A DNA stretch of 45,740 nucleotides from Vreelandella subglaciescola (GCA_030454225.1 JAKDRW010000012.1:1-45740), one strand, 5' to 3'. Positions 25,867-33,687 are shown, numbered from the stretch's first letter. A program made the numbers and translations. Notes: generated by a model not told the origin, from the letters alone.

Positions 25867-25980
25867 TTGCTGTTGATGACCGGCTAACCCAGGTCGTGAA
25901 TATCTGTATTCAAGCTCTGGACAGGGCAAAAATAGGCCAAATTCTATATTCACCCGCCAGTTAGTTATTAACTGGCCTGC
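25639..25980. repeat. Inverted copies of the CCAGT...ACTGGCGGG core bounding the array
   Basis: The sequence at 25639-25663 (GCAGGCCAGT, then ATACTAACTGGCGGG) returns in reverse orientation at 25953-25980 (CCCGCCAGTTAG, TTAT, TAACTGGCCTGC) with a small length difference in the centre. Each core is itself nearly palindromic. The two therefore enclose a segment of about 340 bp that contains the 94-bp repeats. It could be a mini-element, a recombination site pair or a replication or regulatory iteron cluster. Confidence 0.7.
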
Positions 25981-26241
25981 AAGGCGTTCCCCCTCCCTGC
26001 GGGCAGGGGTAAAATCAGCTGCGGAATTCAGCTGAACGAGGCAGGCACGGGAGATCTGCTGTGCGATGATCGTTTTCAGAGCCTGGGTTGAAGTGGCAAG
26101 ATCGACATGGCCGATTGGTTCGATGGCTGTGATCTATCCGAGATAGCTTGGTATGTGGCCAAGGGTGCCGCTAAATCGGTTCAAAAGCTCCCTGGTTTGC
26201 TTTAATGAGTCGTGATAGCCCACCCCCAAAGGATATTTTAT

Positions 26242-26272
26242 AAACCCCTCAGAAGGGCTCCTGGGGCTTTTT
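26242..26272 (+). terminator. Possible rho-independent terminator
   Basis: AAACCCC at 26242-26248 can pair with GGGG-C-TTT at 26263-26270 and is followed by a T run (CTTTTTG). It lies about 40 bp after the end of a short open stretch (codons for MADWFDGCDLSEIAW and on) that may be a gene relic. The stem is imperfect and the loop is long. Confidence 0.35.
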
Positions 26273-26952
26273 GAGACAAGGTGCTTCGAAATGCATGTTG
26301 CTACGTCGTGCGGCGGTACGATTGAAGCTGTCGCTAGCCATTGCCACGTTTTTATATGAATGCAGGGTCTCGATAACTATAAGTAATGTTATAAGAGTGA
26401 TATTGCTTTTGATAAAAATAGTCAGATTTTGGCTGCATGTATATTTCCCTATGCTTTTTATAACTTATGGGCGTTTAGGGTTATTAATCACATGGCGCAT
26501 GTGGGGCATCTTTTAAAGGTTAAAAACCAGAGCTGACGATTTTTCTATTTTTTCTATGCTGCTTAAATGTTCGATGGGCCTTTCTCAGTTTGTGTTATGC
26601 CATTGCTAGCGTTTAATGTTGGTGTGTTTTACACCATGTTAAAATTTTTAAGCTGTTATATCTTTATGTGGTAGTTGTGGATTTTATAATTTCCCGAATT
26701 TTGAGTATGCGTCCATGCGGATTGTTTTAGTTTTCGCGATTCGTTTTTTGATTATGTTAAATATGTTTTTTATTGTGATGAAGTGATGGGTTTTTTATAA
26801 CGTTTTTGAATGGTATATCATTGATCTGGCCATGAGATTTGTTTTATATGATAAAGAGTCGAGTGTGGGTGGGGTTTCCATTACCTAAGCCTTGGTGAAA
26901 TGTGTTCTAGACGAAAAGTCATCTAGAGGAGATGAGGTCTCTCAAAGATGAT

Positions 26953-26991
26953 AAGTCGTCTGCAGTAGATACGATCTTCAGTAGACGACTT
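26953..26991. repeat. 9-bp perfect inverted repeat AAGTCGTCT / AGACGACTT
   Basis: AAGTCGTCT at 26953-26961 is repeated in inverse at 26983-26991 around a 21-nt spacer, and the flanks (GATAAGTC and CTTGTCACC) extend the match weakly. No T run follows. It could be a protein-binding palindrome or a decayed element end in the low-GC island. Confidence 0.5.
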
Positions 26992-27055
26992 GTCACCTAT
27001 GATGGAGGCGGGGAAATCCTTGAATTTTACGGCTCGTGTGGAAACTGGGCCGCCC

Positions 27056-27077
27056 AACCCCGAGGAGCTTCGGGGTT
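27056..27077 (-). terminator. 8-bp perfect hairpin AACCCCGA / TCGGGGTT
   Basis: AACCCCGA at 27056-27063 pairs perfectly with TCGGGGTT at 27070-27077 around the loop GGAGCT. It lies about 130 bp past the stop of the - strand gene fragment ending at 27208 and could have ended its transcription. No U run follows on either strand, so the terminator call is tentative. Confidence 0.35.
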
Positions 27078-27175
27078 GTCAAAATGTTAGCGTCAGCAGG
27101 AATTATTCGAACTGCGAAGGGGGCGAGATGGGAAGGCGTCTTTCTATTTGACGCTGGCAGTGAGATGCGTCGGTC

Positions 27176-27207
27176 AGCGGTGGGGCGTAAAAACTTAATA
27201 AATCCTA
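27176..27207 (-). pseudogene. Short umuC relic
   Basis: A 31-nt stretch beginning AGCGGTGGGGCGTAAAA matches the umuC gene further on (around 31132-31162) at about 27 positions. It encodes, on the - strand, GFIKFLRPTA against RFIELLRPTA in umuC. Only this fragment is visible. It may be what remains of a second umuC copy, deleted up to the start of the next fragment. Confidence 0.4.
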
Positions 27208-27590
27208 CTATTCATCGAGCCGCCATGCCTGCTGTAGCCGGCCCACGGTATGCGACCATTTCGGCGTGATGGGCTTGCAAACGGTATTCTGGTTGCCGAA
27301 CAAGCCAACCTCGCTGAAGGCATCCGTGCGACTGACGGTATACAGCCAGCGTACCGGCACAACAAATTCGGCGCTTTCATCATCCTTCATGCCGGTATGC
27401 CGATACAGCTGCGGATAGTCGTCGTGCTCGATAAGATCCAGCAGCGACTGGTGGCCGGTTTGGGTGGCGAAGTGGAACTCATCCGCCCGGCGGCGTTCAC
27501 CGATCACCTCGCCAACGCCGACGTAGCCGGTTTTGGGGATGTTGACCCAGACGCGATCCCCCACTGTCACGCTAGTTGGGGTTTCAGCGG
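27208..27590 (-). pseudogene. C-terminal fragment of an unrecognised, possibly EVE/PUA-like protein
   Basis: About 125 codons on the - strand, from TSVTVGDRVWVNIPKTGYVG to the stop, form a coherent protein tail. It has a Gly-rich beta segment (GDRVWVNIPKTGYVGVGEV), a middle EFVVPVRWLYTVSRTDAF and an end block GNQNTVCKPITPKWSHTV. The pattern recalls EVE/PUA-like domains of proteins found near restriction genes, but I cannot name the family. Upstream of about 27590 the frame runs into the IS3-type element, so the N-terminus is lost. It stands divergent to the hsdR remains, which suggests it came from the same defence region. Confidence 0.55.
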
Positions 27591-27630
27591 CTGTTAGACT
27601 CTGAATCATATGGGGCGTGATGAGGTTCTG

Positions 27631-28122
27631 ATGAAGTACTCCGACGAGCGCCGGGAAGCCATCCTTAAGAAGCTGCTCCCGCCGCACAACCGCACGGTGG
27701 CAGAAGTGGCCCAGGAAGAAGGCATCTCCGCGGCGACACTGTACAACTGGCGCAAGAAAGCACGGCAAGCAGGCCGTTTGCTACCTGACCAGAGCGATGA
27801 TCCCGAGGGCTGGAGCTCGCAGGACAAGTTCCACGCTGTTCTGGAGACAGCGGCCCTCAGCGAGGCTGAGCGTGCTGAATACTGCCGGCAGCGTGGCCTC
27901 CATCCCGAGCAGATCCAGCGTTGGCGTGCGAGCTGTGAAGGCGCTAACGACCGAAGCGATGCCGCCACTAAGCAGCAGGGTGAGGCACGCAAGGCGGAGC
28001 GCCAGGAGAACAAGGAACTCAAGCGCGAGCTCCGCCGCAAGGAGGCCGCGCTGGCGGAAACCGCTGCACTACTGACGTTGCGAAAAAAGGCCCGAGCGAT
28101 CTGGGGGGACGAGGACGAATGA
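27631..28122 (+). CDS. IS3-type transposase OrfA
   Basis: A 163-residue protein with an N-terminal helix-turn-helix (MKYSDERREAILKKLL start, then VAEVAQEEGISAATLYNWRK) and a C-terminal Lys/Arg/Glu-rich coiled coil (KELKRELRRKEAALAETAAL). This matches OrfA of a group of IS3-family elements in which orfA and orfB overlap by an ATGA instead of a programmed frameshift. I chose the ATG at 27631; earlier in-frame codons to 27610 do not fit the family start. The frame is intact, but its partner is truncated. Confidence 0.82.
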   Translation: MKYSDERREAILKKLLPPHNRTVAEVAQEEGISAATLYNWRKKARQAGRLLPDQSDDPEGWSSQDKFHAVLETAALSEAERAEYCRQRGLHPEQIQRWRASCEGANDRSDAATKQQGEARKAERQENKELKRELRRKEAALAETAALLTLRKKARAIWGDEDE

Positions 28123-28446
28123 TCAGCACCACAGATCGCCAGGACGCCATACAGTTGATCGATGAAGCTCGTGCGCAAGGAGCACGCTTGCAACCAGCAT
28201 GCGCTGAACTTGGTATCGGCACCAACACATATCGTCGCTGGGTGCGGGGTGACCAGAATCGCCGGCCTCAAGCGGTGCGGCCTGTCCCGCATCATGCCCT
28301 ATCGCCGGAGGAACGTCAGCAGGTGCTGGAGATTTGTCATCGCCCTGAGTTCGCCAGTCTGCCGCCCGGGCAGATTGTGCCGTGGCTGCTGGACGAAGAA
28401 GGCCGCTACGTGGCGTCAGAGTCCAACTACTACTCTATTCTGCTCA
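28119..28446 (+). pseudogene. IS3-type transposase OrfB, truncated after about 107 codons
   Basis: Only the N-terminal region remains: ISTTDRQDAIQLIDEARAQG, the HTH part LQPACAELGIGTNTYRRWV and the block LSPEERQQVLEICHRPEFAS up to VASESNYYSIL. IS3 OrfB proteins then continue with an integrase core of about 200 residues carrying the DDE triad, which is absent. The last few codons to the stop at 28461-28463 are hsdR DNA read in the wrong frame. Confidence 0.85.
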
Positions 28447-30010
28447 AGATCGCATCCGGCTGAACGCCTTCGACATCAGCGTGCATTTCAATGAGACCTT
28501 CAAAAAGCCCGGCCTGGGGCTGAAGGGCCAGCTGGCCACCGACAGCAAAACCAGCGCCATCCGCTACAAGCAGCAGCTGGACGACTGGGGGCTGGTGAAA
28601 AGCGCAGTGGTGATCTCGCCGCCGGACACCCGAGAAGGCCACGCCGAGGTAGAAGAAGCCCAGCTGCCGCTGGTGCAGCAGTGGTGGAAGCACAACGTCA
28701 AGGGCGAGCCCGAAGACTACGAAAAGGCCGTGATCGAAGACTTCGGCAGCGACGGCCCGCCGGATATTCTCATCGTGGTGGACAAGCTACTTACCGGCTT
28801 TGACGAGCCGCGCAACGCCGTGCTCTACATCGACAAGCCGCTCAAGGGCCACAACCTCCCGGGTAAACCGGCTGCACCCGGACAAGCCGTTTGGCTATTT
28901 GATCGACTACCGCGGCATCCTGCGCGAGCTGGATACCACGCTCAAGGAGTATCAGGACTTCGAGAAGCGGACCCAGGGCGGTTTTGCCGTGGACGACATC
29001 GACGGCCTCTATGCCAACGTGGATACCGAGTACAAAAAGCTGCCGCGGCTTCACGAGCGGCTGTTGAGCTTTTTTACCCATATCGACAACCGCCTCGACC
29101 CGGAGCCGTACCGTCAGGTGTTCATGCCCCGCTATGAAACCGGCGAGGATGGCGTAGAGGTGGACGCCCGCCAGGCCGTGCGCGAAGACTTTTACGAAGC
29201 GCTCACGGCGTTTGGCATGTGCTTGAAAACCGCGTGTCTACCCAGGGGTTTTTCGCCGACACGGCGTTTGGCGAAGACGATATTCGCCGCTACAAGGCGG
29301 ACCTCAAGTGGTTTGCCGAGCTGTGCAGGATCGTGCGCATGGACGCCCAGGAAACCGTCGATTACTCCGCCTACGAAAGCCAGATCCGCAAGCTGATCGA
29401 CTAGCACGTCACCGGGGTAGACGTCTACCCGAGCGGGAAGCCGGTTCTGATTGAAACCGTTGACGAAGCACACTCGGACTACTGGTCAGAGGACAAAACC
29501 CGCAACGAAACCGACAAGATCAAAACCCGCACCAAAAAGACCATCGAAGAGAAGCTCGGCGATGATCCTTACGCCCGCAAGGTGTTCTCCGCGCTGCTGC
29601 AGGAAGCCATCGAGCAGGCCGATGCCATGTTCGACTACCATGCGCAGTTCAAACTCTTCAGCGAGCTGGAAGCGCAGGTCGAAAGCCGCGAGGTGCCGGG
29701 CATTCCCACTGAGGCGTTTGCCGGCCACCCCCACGCCCAGGCCTACTACGGCACCTTCAAGCTGGCGCTGGGGGATGACTTCGCCGCGCTGGAGGCCGAG
29801 CAGGGCGACGCGCTGATTGACGAGGCCTACGCCATCGACGACGCGGTTAATCGCGCCGTGGCGGAAAATTCGCTGAACCCCGCCGCCATCGAGCAGGACG
29901 TGTGCCAGAACCTGCTGCCCCGCCTGTTTCAACGGATCGGGCTGGACGCCGCCAAGCGGGTGCTGGACGACGTGGTGCAGATTATTCGCAGCGGCGTGGC
30001 CCGGCCATGA
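28447..30010 (+). pseudogene. hsdR: hsdR, type I restriction enzyme R subunit remnant with several lesions
   Basis: The C-terminal half of HsdR: second RecA-like helicase domain and helical tail. It starts abruptly in RIRLNAFDISVHFNETFKKP and includes DILIVVDKLLTGFDEPRNAV. Normal HsdR then reads KPLKGHNL-IQAIARVNR. Here NL is followed directly by DNA for the end of ARVNR, implying loss of about 14 nt near 28858 that removes motif VI and shifts the frame. A one-base loss near 29234 (MCLKTA to STQGFFADTAFG) shifts it again. A TAG at 29402-29404 interrupts QIRKLID-HVTGVDV. The last frame ends at 30008-30010 in an ATGA overlap with the next gene. The nuclease and first helicase domains are missing too. 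The lesions are inferred from family sequence as I remember it. Confidence 0.9.
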
Positions 30011-30681
30011 GTTCGATCAGCCACACCCAGCGCGACGCCGGGCAAACTTACGCCGTGCGTTACGGAGAGCGTATTTTTCGCTTTCGTCTTGCCGTGCTGA
30101 ACGCAGGGCAAAAGGCCGCGATTCGCGTTCACGTCCACCCGAATGGCGATGTCGAAGTGGAAGCGCCAGCGGGAACCCCGTTTGCCGAGATCAAAGCCGC
30201 TGTGCAGCGCCGCGCCCGCTGGGTGCTCAAGCACCTGGACGAAATCGAAGTGCGGAAGCGTGCCGCCGAGCTCCGCCAGTGGGTCAGCGGTGAAAGCCTG
30301 CCGTATCTGGGGCGGCGATACGTGCTCAAGGTCATTCCTGATGCAAGCCAGCCAGGCGTGACCTGCAAGCTCATCCGCGGCCAGCTACGTGTGCAGGGCG
30401 CAGACCTGAACGCACCACGCATAGAGAGGGCCGTAAACCGGTGGTACCGCACCCGCGCCACTGAGGTGTTTGAACGCCGGCTGGCGCAAGTGACAAACAC
30501 GCTCCCCTGGGTCAAGGCCCCCACCCGCGCGGTGGACTACGTCATCCTCCACGAGCTATGCCACCTGGCCGAACACAACCACAGCCCGCGCTTTTACCGC
30601 CTGCTTGACGACCACATGCCCGACTGGCGAACGGTCAAACAGCGGCTGGATGAGCAGGTGGAGGTGGTGTTGGGGTGGTAG
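30007..30681 (+). CDS. YgjP/M48-type metal-dependent hydrolase, apparently missing its WGSC segment
   Basis: A 224-residue protein with the zinc motif HELCH in VDYVILHELCHLAEHNHSPRF and a final HMPDW, as in YgjP/SprT-like hydrolases that often close type I restriction operons. The ATG sits in the hsdR stop (ATGA). In relatives, about 30 residues carrying a conserved WGSC motif lie between the LPWVK-type helix and the VKAPTRAVDYV block. Here LPWVKAPTRAVDYV is directly joined, so an in-frame deletion near nt 30505-30525 is likely, perhaps through the similar WVK and LVKAP codons. The product may be unstable or inactive. Confidence 0.78.
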   Translation: MSSISHTQRDAGQTYAVRYGERIFRFRLAVLNAGQKAAIRVHVHPNGDVEVEAPAGTPFAEIKAAVQRRARWVLKHLDEIEVRKRAAELRQWVSGESLPYLGRRYVLKVIPDASQPGVTCKLIRGQLRVQGADLNAPRIERAVNRWYRTRATEVFERRLAQVTNTLPWVKAPTRAVDYVILHELCHLAEHNHSPRFYRLLDDHMPDWRTVKQRLDEQVEVVLGW

Positions 30682-30804
30682 CCACATGGCCAGAAGCGAA
30701 GCCTGCTGCACCTGTGCCATCACGTTGTGTGGCAGGCAGGGAGAATCCATGTGCAAGGCCCAACTGAAAGCCGTGCGGTACACGGACTGAAGGCGCTTGC
30801 CTAT

Positions 30805-32080
30805 CTAAGCCTTGGCCACCGGCAACTCCTTCCAGCGCGTGCTGAAGCGTGGCGAACGGTGAGCGCAGCGCAAGTGCCAGTCGGCAGTGGGGGTTGAGGT
30901 GCCGAACGTGATCGTGCCCGGCCCCATGCGCTTGGTTCAGGTCATCCAGCGTAGCCATCAGCTGCGCGCTGTGTTGGCTTGCAGTAGCAGGACGTGTATC
31001 CAGCAGTGAAAGCTGCTGTTGGTCGATATCAACCAGATCCAGCAGCATCACACCGGCCTTCATGAAGCGGTAGCGCGGCCGATACATGGCATGAAATGCC
31101 TGGCTGACGGCACCGAGGATATCGCGGGTATCGGCGGTGGGGCGTAAAAGCTCAATAAATCTTCCGGGGGCATACTGCGGCAGGTCTGGACGATGACGGT
31201 TGGTTTTCAAAAAGACGTACACACCGCGAGCCAGGCTGTTTTGTGCCCGCAGCTTTTCGGCGCTGCGCTGCCCGAAATATCGCAGTGCCTGATGTACTTC
31301 TTCACGTTGTGCCGTCGGCGTGCCGAACGAGCGCGATGTCATGATGCGCTGGCGCGATTGGTCTGCCTCGTTCATTTCGATACAGGCTACGCCGCGTAGC
31401 TCACGCGCTGTTCGTTCAAGCGTGACGGAAAACCGTCGGCGCAGCAGGGACGGGTCTGCTCGGGCAAGATCCAGGGCCGTCTCTATGCCCAGCAGCGTCA
31501 GCCGTTTTGCCAGCCTGTGTCCCACGCCCCATACATTAGCCACTGCGGTGCGGCTCAGTAGGGCATCAATTTGCGGGCTATCAGGCAAGAGCACGCAAAC
31601 GCCATGATATTCCGGCCACTTCTTGGCGGCGTGGTTGGCCAGCTTGGCCAGGGTGTGCGTGGGAGCCACGCCGACGCCGACGGGTATCCCCGTAAACTGT
31701 CGCACTCGTCGATGAATGTCATGGCAGTGGCGACGCAATGCAGCCGGCTCAAGGCCGTCAAGCCGCACAAACATCTCGTCAATCGAGTAGGGCTCTACGC
31801 CAGGCGTCAGCTCTTCCAGCACGGCCTGCACCCGACCGGACATGTCGCCGTAGAGTTCATAGTTGGAAGACAGCAGATGAATAGGCTGACGGCGCAGCAA
31901 GGGTTTCAGCTCAAAGGCGGGTGTCCCCATGGCGACGCCCAGCGCCTTGAGCTCGTTGGAACGGGCAATGATGCAGCCGTCGTTATTCGACAGCACGCCC
32001 ACCGGCAGCCTTTCCAGCCAGGGTTGAAAGACTCGCTCGCAGCTGACGTAAAAATTGTTGCAGTCGACCAGGCCGATCAT
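30805..32080 (-). pseudogene. umuC: umuC, DNA polymerase V catalytic subunit, frameshifted near the 3' end
   Basis: Y-family polymerase for SOS translesion synthesis. The start IGLVDCNNFYVSCERVFQP, the catalytic YSIDEMFVRLDG and the helix-hairpin-helix NVWGVGHRLAKRL are all present, and the ATG at 32078-32080 lies directly after the umuD stop. Near 30932 the + strand reads GCGCTTGG where one T fewer would restore the family end. With that base removed the last codons read MGPGTITFGTSTPTADWHL and on to ELPVAKA, stopping at 30805-30807. As sequenced, the frame instead runs to 30635 with an unrelated tail. The lesion loses about 45 residues including part of the beta-clamp-side tail. It may be real or a sequencing error. 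Confidence 0.88.
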
Positions 32081-32082
32081 GG

Positions 32083-32523
32083 CTATACCGGATATTCGTG
32101 GATGACCGAGCGCACCACGCCCCACACCTGACAGTCGAGCGCCTCCAGCGGAATCGGCGGATAGGCCGGGTTGGCCGAGCACAGGTAGGGCCGACGGCCC
32201 TTGAGCTCATACCGCTTGACGGTAATCTCGCCTTCCACCATGGCCACCAGAATATGCCCGGGTCGCGGCTCAATCGAGCGATCCACCAGCAGCAGATCAT
32301 GCTCATGGATGCCCAGCGGCTCCATGCTGTCTCCGGTGACGGTCATGAAGAAGCTGGCCGAAGGGCGTTTCACCAGGCGTTCGTTCAGATCGAGCGTGCG
32401 GCCTTCGTAATCCTGTGCAGGGCTGGGAAAGCCCGACACGCCGGCGCGCGTCAATGCCAGCGGGTGAGGCAGCGGCAGAGTGGATGGCTGCGGGGTGCAG
32501 ATACCACAGTGTTGCAGCGACAT
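32083..32523 (-). CDS. umuD: UmuD, SOS mutagenesis autoprotease subunit
   Basis: A 146-residue LexA-like protein. RecA-stimulated self-cleavage to UmuD' makes it the partner of UmuC in polymerase V. The cleavage region SGFPSPAQDYEG places Ser30-Gly31 at the site where E. coli has Cys-Gly. The serine nucleophile is in TGDSME (Ser66) and the general base in GEITVK (Lys103), so the catalytic pair is intact. A GGGAG ribosome site precedes the ATG. It lies first in the umuDC operon under an SOS box. If the umuC frameshift is real, UmuD stays functional but without its polymerase here. Confidence 0.95.
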   Translation of the reverse strand: MSLQHCGICTPQPSTLPLPHPLALTRAGVSGFPSPAQDYEGRTLDLNERLVKRPSASFFMTVTGDSMEPLGIHEHDLLLVDRSIEPRPGHILVAMVEGEITVKRYELKGRRPYLCSANPAYPPIPLEALDCQVWGVVRSVIHEYPV

Positions 32524-32544
32524 GGAGAATCTCCCGATTTGATG

Positions 32545-32560
32545 CTGTTAATTTAAACAG
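32545..32560 (-). promoter_or_regulatory. LexA box (SOS operator) of umuDC
   Basis: CTGT-TTAAATTA-ACAG on the - strand matches the gammaproteobacterial LexA consensus CTGT-N8-ACAG exactly. It lies 22 bp before the umuD start and covers the proposed -10 hexamer. Confidence 0.93.
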
Positions 32561-32578
32561 TATATAGCGGAATGGCAA
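32550..32578 (-). promoter_or_regulatory. umuDC sigma-70 promoter
   Basis: On the - strand TTGCCA (32573-32578) and TAAATT (32550-32555) are spaced by 17 bp. The -10 hexamer lies inside the LexA box, so bound LexA would block RNA polymerase, as expected for a damage-inducible gene. Confidence 0.6.
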
Positions 32579-33034
32579 CGATGCCAGGGGCGGATGGTTT
32601 ATGGAGAAGCTGGCGCTGAAGCGTGCGAAGGGCCGGCAGGCGTGGAAGTACGATACCCGCGCAGCAGTATCCTACCTGCGCGGAAGCATGATGCCGTGTG
32701 AAAGCCATACACGTGTTCAGGTACGGTACTCGTGCAGCGGTGTCATACCCTTGGAAAAACGCCTCCGACGGGAAATATTGTGCTGCCGCGCGGGTGTCGT
32801 ACTTGTCCACGAGTAATGACCCGGTGCGAGGGCATGATGCCGTTCTGCGAGCGCATCTATAGCGTATCTGTGGTACTCGCGTCGTTGTGCATCAGCCCAT
32901 CGCCGGGCTGAAAAGAATGGGGCAGACGAGAAGCAATCAGCCGCTGGGTAGTATGAGGATCGCGAGGTATGAAATCGGAGTTAATGTTAATATAGCGGGT
33001 CATTACACGTCATACGCTAAATAGCTATTTTCCT
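32561..33034. other. Intergenic region between umuD and brxA
   Basis: About 470 bp without a gene between divergently transcribed umuDC and the BREX locus. It must carry the BREX promoter. The middle part holds three degenerate inverted and direct repeats (listed separately) and two copies of GCATGATGCCGT (near 32686 and 32833). The last 80 bp before brxA are AT-rich (GTTAATGTTAATATAG). No BrxR-type regulator gene is present here and I see no secure promoter. Confidence 0.55.
32648..32802. repeat. Three degenerate copies of a 24-bp GTACGATACCCGCGC-type repeat
   Basis: Copy A at 32648-32671 starts GTACGATACCCGCGCAGCAG. Copy B at 32721-32744 starts GTACGGTACTCGTGCAGCGG. Copy C at 32779-32802 lies in reverse and reads GTACGACACCCGCGCGGCAG on the - strand. 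They differ at a few places each. A weaker match (GGTACTCGCGTCG) follows near 32873. Spacing and orientation are irregular, which fits REP-like or regulator-binding sequences rather than a CRISPR array. Confidence 0.65.
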
Positions 33035-33652
33035 ATGCCTTCATCCGCTTCAGCATTCCACTACGATTCTGACCTTATTGGCGGTCCGCTGATGGTGCGC
33101 GAAAGCCGTATCATCGCCGAGCTTATGCTGGCTGACGTTGATGATGACGCCTGGCGGAGGGCGATTATCGAGGATAACTGCCTGCAAAAGGCGCGTCCGG
33201 CAACGGCCAAGCGTATCGCCCAAGCGATACGCAAGCGTCTGGAACGGCTACCGTCGCCGTTTTGGCAGGCGCTACGCGATGGCGATGAGCGGCTCGCCAC
33301 GCAAATTGCGTTCTGTGCCGCGCTGGCGCGTAACCTGTTGCTGCTGGAGTTTATCGAAGACGTGGTCGCCGATGCGTTTGTGGTTCAGGCTGAGACGCTA
33401 GCGCCCTGGCAGTGGGAGGAGTTTCTGGACCAGCGTAGCGATCGTGATCCGGCCATTACCGGTTGGGCGGCCTCGTCGCGGCAAAAAATGCGGCAGGTGG
33501 CGTTCCGTATGCTGTACGAAGTGGGCGTCATCACCGACAATCGCCGTCGATTACTACAGCCGCTGGTGGTGCGCGATGACGTGCTGGCATTGCTTGAATG
33601 TCACCATCAGGACAGAATTCGCCGCGGTCTGCTCGCCTTGCGCCCTCGCTAA
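33035..33652 (+). CDS. brxA: BrxA (DUF1819), BREX system
   Basis: First gene of a type 1 BREX phage-exclusion locus. BrxA is a small helical protein, reported to bind DNA, of about 200 residues; this one has 205. The family start is clear: YDSDLIGGPLMVRESRIIAELML, followed by helices rich in Arg and Leu and an end LVVRDDVLALLECH. The ATG has no good ribosome site (TATTTTCCT before it), so translation may be weak. It is 35 bp upstream of brxB, and the next genes follow on the same strand as one operon. Confidence 0.92.
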   Translation: MPSSASAFHYDSDLIGGPLMVRESRIIAELMLADVDDDAWRRAIIEDNCLQKARPATAKRIAQAIRKRLERLPSPFWQALRDGDERLATQIAFCAALARNLLLLEFIEDVVADAFVVQAETLAPWQWEEFLDQRSDRDPAITGWAASSRQKMRQVAFRMLYEVGVITDNRRRLLQPLVVRDDVLALLECHHQDRIRRGLLALRPR

Positions 33653-33687
33653 CTCGCTTATACACCCGTGTCAGGAAGACGCCATTG

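Larger units (their letters stand above)
25457..27207. other. Low-GC gene-poor island
   Basis: About 1.75 kb with no convincing gene. Parts such as 26340-26860 are clearly AT-rich compared with the GC-rich flanks. The open frames here are short, lack ribosome sites and resemble nothing I know. The region holds a tandem repeat, hairpins, a possible terminator and a 31-nt umuC relic, each listed separately. It lies between two truncated transposable elements and is probably a graveyard of transferred DNA. Confidence 0.6.
27591..28446 (+). mobile_element. IS3-type insertion sequence, 3' part deleted
   Basis: A two-gene element. orfA is at 27631-28122 and orfB begins at 28119, overlapping as ATGA. 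It starts near 27591, where the neighbouring gene fragment ends. At about 28436-28449 orfB breaks off and hsdR sequence begins in another frame, so roughly two thirds of orfB, including its catalytic DDE core, and the right terminal repeat are missing. It cannot move by itself. The exact left end is an estimate because no terminal repeat pair remains. Confidence 0.7.

Noticed and set aside
25761..25964. 67-codon frame across the tandem repeat
   Set aside because: It runs through duplicated 94-bp units and has no ribosome site; repeat-derived.
26110..26205. Short frame MADWFDGCDLSEIAW... ending 40 bp before a hairpin
   Set aside because: Could be the end of a lost gene, but it is only about 32 codons with a stop just upstream and no recognised family.
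26271..26516. 81-codon frame in the low-GC island with hydrophobic stretches
   Set aside because: No ribosome site, composition follows the AT-rich DNA, and no family resemblance.
27036..27269. 77-codon frame over the umuC relic
   Set aside because: It runs against the strand of both relics and matches nothing.
27610..27630. Earlier ATG for the IS3 OrfA
   Set aside because: The seven extra codons do not fit the family start; the ATG at 27631 does.
30635..30804. Extension of umuC to give a 515-codon protein
   Set aside because: The extra codons follow a frameshift and are unrelated to the family end, which can be read in the neighbouring frame.
32648..32802. CRISPR array in the umuD-brxA gap
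   Set aside because: Repeats are degenerate, irregularly spaced and in both orientations, and no cas genes are present.
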